DNA of 32,488 nucleotides, from assembly GCF_001612745.1 (NCBI RefSeq), contig NZ_BDBA01000151.1:1-32488 (forward strand), read 5' to 3'. This DNA comes from Nocardia amamiensis NBRC 102102 (GTDB taxonomy: Bacteria > Actinomycetota > Actinomycetes > Mycobacteriales > Mycobacteriaceae). Of this stretch, positions 24,728 through 32,482 are shown one piece after another (within the stretch, counting starts at the first letter, position 1; each line of letters starts with the position of its first letter). The translations under genes and the position numbers were made by a program. A model generated the notes under the pieces. That model was not told where the DNA came from and searched no databases. It was given only the letters and a program-made list of their open reading frames with translations.

Positions 24728-24771
24728 GTTCGATTGTGCCGACCTTTGTCGGGTAACCTCGAACCAAGGAG
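24728..24771 (+). ncRNA. Possible structured RNA element in the junction
   Basis: An outer stem GTTCGA/TCGAAC (24728-24733 with 24759-24764) encloses an inner hairpin CCGAC-CTTT-GTCGG (24739-24752). AAGGAG follows at 24766-24771 but no start codon lies at a suitable distance. The inner hairpin resembles the CGAAC-CTTT-GTTCG sequence at 24628. A TATGCT (24706-24711) could be a -10 for a transcript through it. The remainder of 24772-24957 holds nothing that I can support beyond a weak 39-codon frame from 24811. Confidence 0.3.
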
Positions 24772-24928
24772 TTCCCGCAGCGTAGTCACCCCCTCGGCAG
24801 GACCGCCCTGATGGAGAGTGTGCGCCACGCCGCGAGTACTCCGGGTGTCCACGTTTGCAGGCGGGACCCGCTGCACGGGACTACAGTTCGCGTGGCGGCG
24901 TCCGTGACGAAGCACCACCATCATCCAT

Positions 24929-24938
24929 AGTGATCACT
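24929..24938. promoter_or_regulatory. 10-bp palindrome upstream of the coiled-coil gene
   Basis: AGTGATCACT, perfect, ending 19 nt before the ATG at 24958. A possible operator; could be chance. Confidence 0.25.
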
Positions 24939-24957
24939 GCAGCATCGGGGAGCAGCC

Positions 24958-25509
24958 ATGTCCGAGGAACTGGACGACATCGGCCGGGAAACCGCGGCCA
25001 TGATGAGGACAATGTTGCAGCTTGCGACACTCGTCGCCTTGAAGACCCGTGAGCGTGGTCAGAAGGAAATCGAAGCGCGAGTCAAACTCGCCGAGGCCCG
25101 CGTCAAAGAGGCGAGGGAACTGCAGGTCCGGGAGGCCCGCGACGCGAAGGCCAAGGATCCGCGGAATACGGAGCTGGCTCGGCTGATCGAGAAGCCGGTT
25201 CCGGAAAAGGGTGTGTCCCTGGAGAAAGACCGCTTCTCTGCGCAAGCCGAGGCCTCGCGGATGGCCGCCACTGCCGCTGCCAACGCCAGGCCGGCGATGC
25301 AGTACGACTCCCAGGAACGCCGCATGGCGATCGCCGCCCATCTCGCCAAAATGGGTGTCGCGCCGGAACTGGCCGCGGTGCGGATGCTGATCGAAGTAGG
25401 GCAGGCACAACCACCGGGCGAGGCGGTACGCACCCGCCCGGGCGAGGCGCCGACGGTCACCAGAGGGGCCAGGGAGCAGGAATCTCGCGGCCTGGAACGT
25501 ACGCGATAG
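24958..25509 (+). CDS. Coiled-coil protein of unknown function beside the T4SS-like operon
   Basis: 183 residues with a good ribosome site (GGGGAG, 6 nt). Residues about 10-75 are a highly charged helix (LVALKTRERGQKEIEARVKL then alternating Glu/Arg/Lys/Ala), a likely coiled coil. Two further helical stretches follow: RFSAQAEASRMAATAAANAR and ERRMAIAAHLAKMGVAPELAAVRMLIEVG. The C-terminus is polar and disordered. There is no signal peptide, membrane helix or Cys. I do not recognise the family. It converges on the type IV secretion-like operon and shares a terminator with it, so it is at the border of that accessory region and may belong to it functionally, but that is inference. Confidence 0.75.
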   Translation: MSEELDDIGRETAAMMRTMLQLATLVALKTRERGQKEIEARVKLAEARVKEARELQVREARDAKAKDPRNTELARLIEKPVPEKGVSLEKDRFSAQAEASRMAATAAANARPAMQYDSQERRMAIAAHLAKMGVAPELAAVRMLIEVGQAQPPGEAVRTRPGEAPTVTRGAREQESRGLERTR

Positions 25510-25510
25510 T

Positions 25511-25555
25511 AAGACGATCGAACGCCCGCGGGAGTTACCCAGCGGGCGTTCGTCT
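25511..25555. terminator. Strong bidirectional terminator
   Basis: AAGACGA...ACGCCCGC pairs with GCGGGCGTTCGTCTT. The core is a perfect 10-bp stem (25520-25529 with 25542-25551), and there is an alternative longer stem with a 4-nt bulge. It lies between the stops of the convergent genes ending at 25509 and 25591, and the A-rich/T-rich ends give a short T run on each strand. Confidence 0.75.
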
Positions 25556-25590
25556 TCAGCGGGCTATCCGTGAGGCTGCCGCGCAACCGG

Positions 25591-25977
25591 TTACGTGTGA
25601 AAGTCGTCGATGGTGGGATCGGCAAACATGCCGTGCTGCGGCAACTTTGTCGGCAGCGGGCTGAGCATGTCCTTATGGCCGTTGCGCACACTGCAGTACT
25701 TGAACGGCCCCTTGGGGTCGAACAGCTTCGCCATGTGCGGGTCAGCGTGATCCAGGAACCAGACGCTCAGGCCGGTCGCCCCGTCCTGGCGGTAGTGTTC
25801 CCAGGCCCGCCACAGCGCGTCCAGTCGGGCGATGGCCTCGGCATGCTGCCACCATTCCGGGCACCACACCGTGTCGCTGAGATCAGTGACCTGCCGCCGG
25901 TAGAGTCCGCCGAGGTAGTTCTCGACGAAATCCACCACGTTCGCGTAGATCATCGGTTGTTGCTGCTGTTCGGTCAT
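25591..25977 (-). CDS. DUF4913 protein, last gene of the T4SS-like operon
   Basis: 128 residues. The segment VVDFVENYLGGLYRRQV, then WCPEWWQHAEAIARLDALWRAWE and GLSVWFLDHADPHMAKLFDP, is the Trp-rich signature of DUF4913, a small actinobacterial family typically encoded next to conjugation-type genes. Its biochemical role is unknown. The last visible part, GPFKYCSVRNGHK, is also typical. The ATG overlaps the stop of the coupling ATPase gene (ATGA). No signal peptide or membrane helix, so it should be cytoplasmic. It ends the operon just before the bidirectional terminator. Confidence 0.85.
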   Translation of the reverse strand: MTEQQQQPMIYANVVDFVENYLGGLYRRQVTDLSDTVWCPEWWQHAEAIARLDALWRAWEHYRQDGATGLSVWFLDHADPHMAKLFDPKGPFKYCSVRNGHKDMLSPLPTKLPQHGMFADPTIDDFHT

Positions 25978-27809
25978 AGCGGCCGAACCTCCTCGGCTGG
26001 TCCGTACTCCGGCGGCGGCGTCGACTTGGTCAGCGAAGGCGCGCCGCCCAAATCCGCGATCACCGTCTTGCGCTGCGGATCATGACGCGAGATGGACTGC
26101 TTCACATCGGCAGCGTACTCGCCCTCCCACCATGGCACCGTGCGCAGCAGCACCGGCGGCGCCCCGGACGGGAACAGGATGGCCCGGCCGCGCGGCATCG
26201 TCGCCAGCGCGTTGACCGTGAACGTCTTGGACGAACTCAGCGAGCGCGAATAGCTCTTGCTGCCTTTGGATTCGGACACCGACTGAGAGATCGCGTCGTA
26301 CTCGCCGAGCACGTCCGAACGTTCCTGCAGGAACTTGGTGTCGTCCACGCCGCTGCCGAGCACCTTGATGTTCGCCGCCGACCACAGGGCGTTCATGCCG
26401 CTCTCACCCCAGCAGCGCGCGCCCTGCGCCCAGGACTGCAGCACCGTCATCACCACGATGCCGCGCGAGCCGAAGTGACTGTACTGCTTGGGTAGATCCT
26501 TCCAGCGCACCACGTTCGCGGCCTCGTCGAGCACCGCGAGCAACGGAACCGCGAGTCGCCCACCGGCCGATTGCGATGCCTTGCGCATCGCGACGTCGAT
26601 CACCGCCTCGGTGAGTGCGCTCACCAGCGGCGCGGCGGAGCCGCGGCCCTCCAGCGACAAGCTGTACAGCGTTCCGTTGTGCTCCAGGAATTCCAGCTCG
26701 TCGAACTCCCTGCGGTCGCCGCCACGGGTGATCCACGGATGCACGTTCGACAACTTCAGGCAGCGGATCATCTTCTTGGCGGTGCCGAAGATGCCGCTGC
26801 GCGTGCGCGCGTCGGCGTTGTACTGCGAGGACAGGCCGGAGGCCGTGTAATGGTGGCGCGCGGCGCGCAGGAGTTCGATGGGCTCGGTGTCCTGCGGGTT
26901 GGTCACCCATTCCCAGACCTGCACGATCGGGCGGCTGCCGTTGCGGTCGCCGACCGCGGCGGCCAGGAACAGTCCGGCCAGCAGGTCCTCGGCCTCCGGA
27001 TCGAAGAACGAGTCGGTGGTGCTGTCGCTGCCGTCGTCACCGTCGGCGAAGTGCCCGGCCAGCCGCGCCGCGCGCATCTCGCAGCCTTCGCTCTTCGCAT
27101 CCACCCAGGACAACGGATCCCAGAACCAGGTCGGAGGTTCGCCGGCAACGCCCTGCGGGTCGAAGACGAACGTGGGACTCCCCTTGGACTCCCGGACATC
27201 TCGGGTGGCGTCCACCACGTCGCGCTTGTTCGAGGTGGCCAGCACCGGCCCGATCGCGGTGAGGATCGCCGGGATCACACGCGAGGTCGACTTGCCTTGC
27301 CGTGGGCCCCAGATGTCCAGGTGCAGATCCTCATAGGAGCCGTAGAGCATGACGCCGTCCGCCACGCCGACGCCGATCGGCACACCGGGAACGCCGCCGT
27401 CACGAAGTTTCACACCGAGCTGCTGGGCCTTCTCCCGCACGCCCGACTCGGTGAGCATCGAGATCGCGCCGCCGTAGCCCATCACGTCGGCCTTGTCGTC
27501 CACCGGCAGCCTGCCCTTGGACTGGCGCGTCTGCAGCTGCTTGCGAATCATGAGGTAGCCGACCACGCTCAGGATCACCAGCGCGACGATCACCGTGGCC
27601 GCGCCGGGCCACCGCAGCTTTCCCCTGGCCAGCTCGGCGGCGATGGCGATCGGGTTGATCGGGACATTCTGCGTGCCGCCCGCGAGCATATTGCCCAGAT
27701 GGAGCGCGAGCCAGAGGGTTCCGAAGATCGCGAAGCCGGCGTAGATCAGGATCAGGCTGAGGTCGGGTCCGGGTATGGCCGGATCCGTCACCTTTTTCTT
27801 CTTCGCCAT
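25974..27809 (-). CDS. VirD4/TraG-type coupling ATPase
   Basis: 611 residues, a type IV secretion coupling protein. A short basic N-terminus (MAKKKKV) is followed by two membrane helices (about 18-40 and 70-87) and a large cytoplasmic ATPase domain. Walker A is GPRQGKST (168-175), Walker B is LLAVLDEAANV (Asp428, Glu429), and a TraG-like QSWAQG region follows. Coupling proteins recruit DNA or protein substrates to the secretion channel. GGAGG lies 6 nt upstream of the ATG, the best ribosome site in the operon. The Ser-rich stretch near 520-540 (SQSVSESKGSKSYSRSLSSS) is an insertion of unknown meaning. The gene follows the VirB8-like gene by 42 nt and is coupled to the DUF4913 gene. Confidence 0.92.
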   Translation of the reverse strand: MAKKKKVTDPAIPGPDLSLILIYAGFAIFGTLWLALHLGNMLAGGTQNVPINPIAIAAELARGKLRWPGAATVIVALVILSVVGYLMIRKQLQTRQSKGRLPVDDKADVMGYGGAISMLTESGVREKAQQLGVKLRDGGVPGVPIGVGVADGVMLYGSYEDLHLDIWGPRQGKSTSRVIPAILTAIGPVLATSNKRDVVDATRDVRESKGSPTFVFDPQGVAGEPPTWFWDPLSWVDAKSEGCEMRAARLAGHFADGDDGSDSTTDSFFDPEAEDLLAGLFLAAAVGDRNGSRPIVQVWEWVTNPQDTEPIELLRAARHHYTASGLSSQYNADARTRSGIFGTAKKMIRCLKLSNVHPWITRGGDRREFDELEFLEHNGTLYSLSLEGRGSAAPLVSALTEAVIDVAMRKASQSAGGRLAVPLLAVLDEAANVVRWKDLPKQYSHFGSRGIVVMTVLQSWAQGARCWGESGMNALWSAANIKVLGSGVDDTKFLQERSDVLGEYDAISQSVSESKGSKSYSRSLSSSKTFTVNALATMPRGRAILFPSGAPPVLLRTVPWWEGEYAADVKQSISRHDPQRKTVIADLGGAPSLTKSTPPPEYGPAEEVRPL

Positions 27810-27851
27810 GTGTGCCTCCTGGGTCGGCCGTCCGGTAGGGAAAGCGGGTGG

Positions 27852-28610
27852 TCAGCGGAACGCGTCGAGCCGCCAGCCGTCGGGTGTGCGCACGACGGTG
27901 GCGATCACCGTCGCCGGCGGCAACGCCTCCTTGCGCCCGTTCGGATAGACGACGGTCTGCTCGATCCCGATCTTGAACTGCTGGACGTTCGGATCGGTGT
28001 GGATCGGCGCCTTCTCGCCGGACGCAAAGATGAACGCCTCCACACGCGCCCCTTGTCTCGCCCAATCCGACCACTGCAGCGACGACTTCGGTGTCTCCAC
28101 CGCGGTCGTCGCCGTGTCCAGCATACGAATCAGGCTGGGGCCGAGAAACTTCCGTGCCCGCGACAGCGAAGCACCCTGGCTCTCGGTAGCGGGCTCCCAG
28201 CTGTAGATCTCCCGCAGCGCCGCGACCGCAATGCCGTCGGGACTCACCGGATCCGGCGCGGGAGCGACCTCGAGCAGGCGGGTCGTTGACGTAGCCGGGT
28301 GCGCCGCATCGGATCCCGTGTCCGCGCGGCCACAGGCTGCGCCCAGCACCGCGACGCTCACCACCAGCATCACCACCAGTTTCGCGCGTGCACTTGCTTT
28401 GTCTTTCCAGGCTAGCCGCATCGCACCACGCCGCGGCAGCCTTGCGACCGCGTGTTCGGGCCCAGGGGTACCGCTGCCCGCAGCTATCGCGCTCGGCGCC
28501 GCCACCACCGTCGAGGCGGCTGTACCTGTCGCTGGCTCAGTCATGACTGCGCTCACTGATACTCGACTGCGGCACCAGCGAGTGCGTGCGTCCATTGTTC
28601 GCTCGCTCAA
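27852..28610 (-). CDS. Membrane-anchored protein, VirB8/TcpC-like topology
   Basis: 252 residues if the TTG at 28610 is the start. It is supported by GAGGAGGG 4 nt upstream and a 4-nt TTGA overlap with the preceding stop; ATG 28595 or 28544 are alternatives. A variable cytoplasmic tail of about 75 residues precedes one hydrophobic segment (AKLVVMLVVSVAVLGAACG). Its Cys makes a poor lipobox because Gly occupies -3. The outer domain of about 140 residues has DPVSPDGIAVAALREIYSWEP, LGPSLIRMLDTA and a C-terminal strand pair TVIATVVRTPDGWRLDAFR, like the NTF2-type periplasmic domain of VirB8/TcpC proteins. Family assignment is by topology and operon context only. Confidence 0.65.
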   Translation of the reverse strand: MSERTMDARTRWCRSRVSVSAVMTEPATGTAASTVVAAPSAIAAGSGTPGPEHAVARLPRRGAMRLAWKDKASARAKLVVMLVVSVAVLGAACGRADTGSDAAHPATSTTRLLEVAPAPDPVSPDGIAVAALREIYSWEPATESQGASLSRARKFLGPSLIRMLDTATTAVETPKSSLQWSDWARQGARVEAFIFASGEKAPIHTDPNVQQFKIGIEQTVVYPNGRKEALPPATVIATVVRTPDGWRLDAFR

Positions 28611-30274
28611 AGCACCCTCCTCGCCCGTCCGTCCCCCGGTACCGGGACTTGCGAGACGCCGCCCGCGGATCGGGCGTCCGCTCCCGGAACCGACTGGATC
28701 ATCCGGCCGTTTCCGGCGTAGATGCCGACCAGCGCCGGTCCGCGCGGCCCGAATGAACTGAACACCAGATCACCCGGCTGAATTCGGCTCATCGGCACCT
28801 CCACACCCGCCTCCCATTGCTGTTCGGCCGTGCGCGGCAACGTCACGGCGCCGGACGACGCCGCGAACACGGCAGCCGAGGTCAGGCCGGGCCCGTCCAG
28901 ACCGCCTCCGCTGGGCCCCTGCGGCCCGCCACCGCCCCAGACATACGGCGTGCCGAGCCATTCGTGCGCGGCTTCGACGATCTGGTCACCGGTCGCGCCC
29001 TCCCCCGGCGTGAACCGGCCGAGCGAGCCCGGCGCACGGTACTGCGCTTCCATCGCGAGAATGTTCCGCACATACGGCTGGGTCTCGGCGTAGTGCGCCG
29101 CGACCTGGTTGGGCATGCCGCCCGACGCGAGCACCGCGCCCTCACCCGCGTTGTACGCCGCCAGCGTCAGCGCGACGAGGTCGCCTTGCACTCGGCCCTC
29201 GGACTGCCACCGCAGGATCTTGTGCGCGATCGCGCACATGTAGCGGCCCTGGCCGATGATCGCGTCACCGTCGTCCCACACACTGGCCATACCGTTGCCG
29301 TCGGCGTCGATGACGTAGGGCCGGCCGTCATCGGGATTGATGGAGGCCGCGGTGCCCGGCAGGAACTGGGCCAGGCCCTGGGCACCCGCGGGCGAGATCG
29401 CGCCGCGCCGGAAGCCGGACTCCTGCCTGCCCTGCGCGGCCAGCAGCGACGGCGTGATCTGCGGGCAGATCGAACCCGCGCGCCGGTACCAGATCTCCAG
29501 TTCCTGCGGCACCTTTCCGGAGGCGAGCGCGCCACCGGCGGTACCGAAGCCGAGGCTGCATCGTGGATCGCTGGAAAAGGCGTGCGCGCCACCGATATCC
29601 GGCGTGGGAGCGCCGTCCAGCCAGGGCAGCGGGTCGATCTGCCGCCCGCCGGTGAACCGGCCGCCCGGCACGATCTCGAAATGCAGGTGTGGACCGCTGG
29701 ATTCGCCCGCGGAGCCGACCGCGCCGATGTGCTGACCAGCGGTCACCGTGTCGCCGGCGCGGACCAGCACACCCGAGTCCCACATGTGGCCGTAGACCGC
29801 CGAATACGAACGCCCGTTGGTGTCCACCGAGTCGACGACGATCCAGTTGCCGAAACCCGACGCCGGACCGGCGGCGACGACACGGCCGTCGGACACCGAG
29901 AAAATGGGGGTACCGTCGGACGCGGCCATATCGACACCTCTGTGCGCGCCCCCACGAGAACCGAAAACATCCGAAACGGTGAAGGTTCCGATGGCCAGCG
30001 GCAGCGTGCGGCGCAGCGAACCGACACCGGCCGCCAGCGACGGCGTGGCGGTCGCGGCCGGATTAGCCTGTGTCCCGGTGGGATTCGCGGTCGCCGCAGC
30101 CCGCCGATCGCCCGGCGGGTAGCCGCCCAATGGCGGCAGTGCCGACTGTGAACCGAGCACCGAGCCGCCCTCGCAAGGGTCGTCTACCGCGGGCATGACG
30201 ATGACCAGCACGACGGTCACCAGTCCGAGCACCGCGCCGAGCGCGGTCCACAACACCGATTTGCCGCTCATCAC
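28607..30274 (-). CDS. Three-domain cell-wall protein: M23 + lytic transglycosylase + inactive NlpC/P60
   Basis: 554-555 residues (GTG 30274 or ATG 30271). One membrane helix (about 8-28) anchors three extracytoplasmic domains. M23 endopeptidase (about 90-205) keeps its zinc ligands: His111 and Asp115 in HRGVD, and His196/His198 in HLHFE. A soluble lytic transglycosylase domain (about 255-415) keeps Glu285 in QESGFRRGAISPAGAQGLAQF and the AAYNAGEG motif. The C-terminal domain (about 428-545) is NlpC/P60-like (GTPYVWGGGGPQGPSGGG), but the catalytic DCSG is D-G-P-G (Gly461) and the HVGIY histidine is Leu515, so it cannot be a normal cysteine peptidase. T4SS loci of Gram-positive bacteria use VirB1-like hydrolases to open the wall for the channel. 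Coupled downstream to the VirB8-like gene. Confidence 0.93.
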   Translation of the reverse strand: MMSGKSVLWTALGAVLGLVTVVLVIVMPAVDDPCEGGSVLGSQSALPPLGGYPPGDRRAAATANPTGTQANPAATATPSLAAGVGSLRRTLPLAIGTFTVSDVFGSRGGAHRGVDMAASDGTPIFSVSDGRVVAAGPASGFGNWIVVDSVDTNGRSYSAVYGHMWDSGVLVRAGDTVTAGQHIGAVGSAGESSGPHLHFEIVPGGRFTGGRQIDPLPWLDGAPTPDIGGAHAFSSDPRCSLGFGTAGGALASGKVPQELEIWYRRAGSICPQITPSLLAAQGRQESGFRRGAISPAGAQGLAQFLPGTAASINPDDGRPYVIDADGNGMASVWDDGDAIIGQGRYMCAIAHKILRWQSEGRVQGDLVALTLAAYNAGEGAVLASGGMPNQVAAHYAETQPYVRNILAMEAQYRAPGSLGRFTPGEGATGDQIVEAAHEWLGTPYVWGGGGPQGPSGGGLDGPGLTSAAVFAASSGAVTLPRTAEQQWEAGVEVPMSRIQPGDLVFSSFGPRGPALVGIYAGNGRMIQSVPGADARSAGGVSQVPVPGDGRARRVL

Positions 30275-30308
30275 CGCACCCCGGCAGTATGCCGCGCGCA
30301 GGCGTGTT

Positions 30309-30617
30309 TCACGTCCGGCGCCGGGCTTCGTTGAGCGTGTCGGCCAAGGTGCGGTTCATCTCGGCTGCGGCGGCCAATTGCTGTTGTAGCAGCGCGACCT
30401 TGCGACGCAAGGCGGTCGCGTCCATGCGTTCCAGACCCGGTCCTTCGGCCGCGCGCACCCAATTCCGGACCGAATTCGTGTGCACACCGATCTGCTCGGC
30501 GACCACACGACAGGCCTCCGACTCGCTGCGCAGCTTGCCCGTGAGCGCGATGACCTGCGCGACCGCCGCCTCACGCACCTCGGGTGAGACGCGGCGGTAG
30601 GACCGGTGCGGCATCAT
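30309..30617 (-). CDS. Transposase-type HTH protein (IS3 OrfA-like) inside the operon
   Basis: 102 residues (101 from ATG 30614). The N-terminal half, RRVSPEVREAAVAQVIALTGKL with GVHTNSVRNWVRAAEG, is the HTH_Tnp_1 domain of IS3-family OrfA proteins. The C-terminal half (TALRRKVALLQQQLAAAAEMNRTLADTL) is a leucine-zipper-like coiled coil. No OrfB transposase, no inverted repeats and no frameshift remnant follow; the next gene starts 34 nt later. The ATG overlaps the stop of the VirB4-like gene (ATGA). It is therefore better read as a DNA-binding protein of the operon than as a broken insertion sequence. Target sites are unknown. Confidence 0.8.
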   Translation of the reverse strand: MMPHRSYRRVSPEVREAAVAQVIALTGKLRSESEACRVVAEQIGVHTNSVRNWVRAAEGPGLERMDATALRRKVALLQQQLAAAAEMNRTLADTLNEARRRT

Positions 30618-32482
30618 GCGGCACTCCCGGGCGAGTCCGTTCCCCGCGATGTGGATTCGGTGAACTCGCTGAACCGCTGGTTGGTGTCGTGGATCCCGCT
30701 TTCCTTCTCCGACAGCGTGAATTCCATGTGGAACGGAATGCCGGGCCTGCGGTCCTCACCGATCTTCAGCAGGAATTTACCGGTACCGGGCGGTGACGGC
30801 CGCTGCTGTCCCGGCTTGAGCGCCTCGCCCGTCAACGCTTGCGGTGCGGACCATCCGGTCACCATCTCCTCCTCGGCCGATGTGAACGGAACCGTGCTGT
30901 CGAGTCGTTTGATCTCCTCGGCAGGCAGCGCGCCGAAGATCTTCGCGCGCGCTCGCTCGAGGAAGCCGAGCGCCTTCGCGATGGCGGCTTCCGATCCGAG
31001 TGCTTGCAGGTCCTTGATGGTGTGGCTGATCATGATCAGCGCGGTGGCGATGCCGCGCTGTAGTCGGGTCAGCTCGTCGACCCGGTCGACCATGAAGTCA
31101 CCGAGACCGAGCACCTGCCACAGCTCGTCCATCACCACCTGGAAATAGCGCTGCGGGCCGAGCTTCGCGTCGGCCAGCACGTGCGCGGCCTCCACCGAGG
31201 CGAAGCCGTCGGCCCAGCAGGCCAGCATGACCGCGGCCTTGAGCTTCTTGTCGCCGGTCGGGATGTGCGAGACGTCCATGCACACCGCGACCGCGCTGGT
31301 GTCGATCGGCACGGTGGTCTGTCCGTTGAAGACCGCGCCGAACGGGCCCTGGGTGAGCGCGCGCAGCGAGCGGCGCAGGCCCTTGATCGCCTCCTGGTAC
31401 TCGGCCTGGCTGTCGGCACCCGCGTCCAGCATCAATTCATCACCGCCACTGACGATCACGTCGAGGAGGTTCTCCATGATCGGCGGCTTGTCCGGCGTAT
31501 ACCCGCTGCCGGGCCGGTACAGGATGCGCAATGCGGTGGAGATCAGCGTCTCCTCGTAGTCGCGGACGCGGTCGCCGCGCACCAGCTCGACCAGACCGGC
31601 GATCAGCGTCACCTGCCTGGCACGCAGGTCCTGCAACACTTGCAGTTGCAGGGCCGGGAACTCTTCCAGCCGCGGAACCACCGCGCCGAGCACGCCCGCG
31701 GCGAGCGGGTTGAGCTTGCCGTGCCCGTAACCCAGGTCGATCACCTGACCGCCGACCAGCTCCACCATTTTGCGGTAGTCCGGTTTGACGTCGGCCAGGA
31801 TCAGCGGCGTGATCCCCTGCGCGATGCCGCCGAGCACGATCCGGCGCACCAGCGAGGACTTGCCGAAACCATTGAGGCCGAGCACGAACAGGCTGGGTGC
31901 GGTGATGAAGCTGCCGCGCATGAACCAGTTCATCGGGTCGAAGCACACCGGGGCCCCGGTGTGCAGATGCGAGCCGAGCGGGGTGCCGATCAGCGGCGCA
32001 CCCGCGCCGACCGACCAGGGCCACAAGCCGGCGACCTGGGCGGTGGTGGCGCGGTATTCGACCGGCCTGCCGACCACGTTCATCCGGCCGCCGCCCGGCC
32101 CCGCGTAGCCGCGGTCGGTGAGTTGTGCTGTGCTGCGGTCGAATCCGTCCTCGATCGTCTGCTCCGCCCTGGCCGCGTAATTGCGGCGGCGGATATCGTC
32201 GGTGCGGACCCGGAACTGCGCCCACGCCGCGCGCAGACCGCTGCCCTCGCGGGCGATCATCTCCAGCTTGGCGCGGGTGGCGTCGTCGAGCAGTGGAGGG
32301 CCGGACTGTTTGCGCCGATCCGCCTTCGCCTTCGCGCGGCGGGCCGCTTTGTCCTGGTAGGGAGTGCCCATGGCGCGGTCGGCCGTGTAGTCGACCTTGG
32401 CGGGCCGTGCCACCCGGCCGTTCCTGGCGCCGCCCCGATCCGGGCGCCGGGCGATGCGCTCGGTGGCCGCGTCACGAGGCAC
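30614..32482 (-). CDS. VirB4-like ATPase of the T4SS-like operon (possibly cut at its start)
   Basis: 622 residues from GTG 32482, but the frame remains open to the window edge, so the true start may lie outside. A basic, Arg/Lys-rich N-terminal region (to about residue 60) precedes an ATPase domain with Walker A GLNGFGKSS (202-210) and Walker B QVVMDELWQ (about 448-456), plus TALIMISHTIKDLQ, typical of VirB4/TrbE-like conjugation ATPases. The N-terminal VirB4 partner domain is short or absent, as in many actinobacterial members where the function is split between proteins. No membrane helix is evident, so it should work at the inner face of the membrane, powering assembly or transfer. First visible gene of the operon. 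Confidence 0.85.
   Translation of the reverse strand: MPRDAATERIARRPDRGGARNGRVARPAKVDYTADRAMGTPYQDKAARRAKAKADRRKQSGPPLLDDATRAKLEMIAREGSGLRAAWAQFRVRTDDIRRRNYAARAEQTIEDGFDRSTAQLTDRGYAGPGGGRMNVVGRPVEYRATTAQVAGLWPWSVGAGAPLIGTPLGSHLHTGAPVCFDPMNWFMRGSFITAPSLFVLGLNGFGKSSLVRRIVLGGIAQGITPLILADVKPDYRKMVELVGGQVIDLGYGHGKLNPLAAGVLGAVVPRLEEFPALQLQVLQDLRARQVTLIAGLVELVRGDRVRDYEETLISTALRILYRPGSGYTPDKPPIMENLLDVIVSGGDELMLDAGADSQAEYQEAIKGLRRSLRALTQGPFGAVFNGQTTVPIDTSAVAVCMDVSHIPTGDKKLKAAVMLACWADGFASVEAAHVLADAKLGPQRYFQVVMDELWQVLGLGDFMVDRVDELTRLQRGIATALIMISHTIKDLQALGSEAAIAKALGFLERARAKIFGALPAEEIKRLDSTVPFTSAEEEMVTGWSAPQALTGEALKPGQQRPSPPGTGKFLLKIGEDRRPGIPFHMEFTLSEKESGIHDTNQRFSEFTESTSRGTDSPGSAA

Noticed and set aside
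24811..24930. A 39-codon frame ending in a His-rich stretch in the junction
   Set aside because: Only a weak GGCAGGA upstream and no similarity to anything recognised; left as unsupported.
30309..30617. Insertion sequence fragment
   Set aside because: No terminal repeats, no OrfB, and tight coupling to operon genes argue that it is an integral gene.
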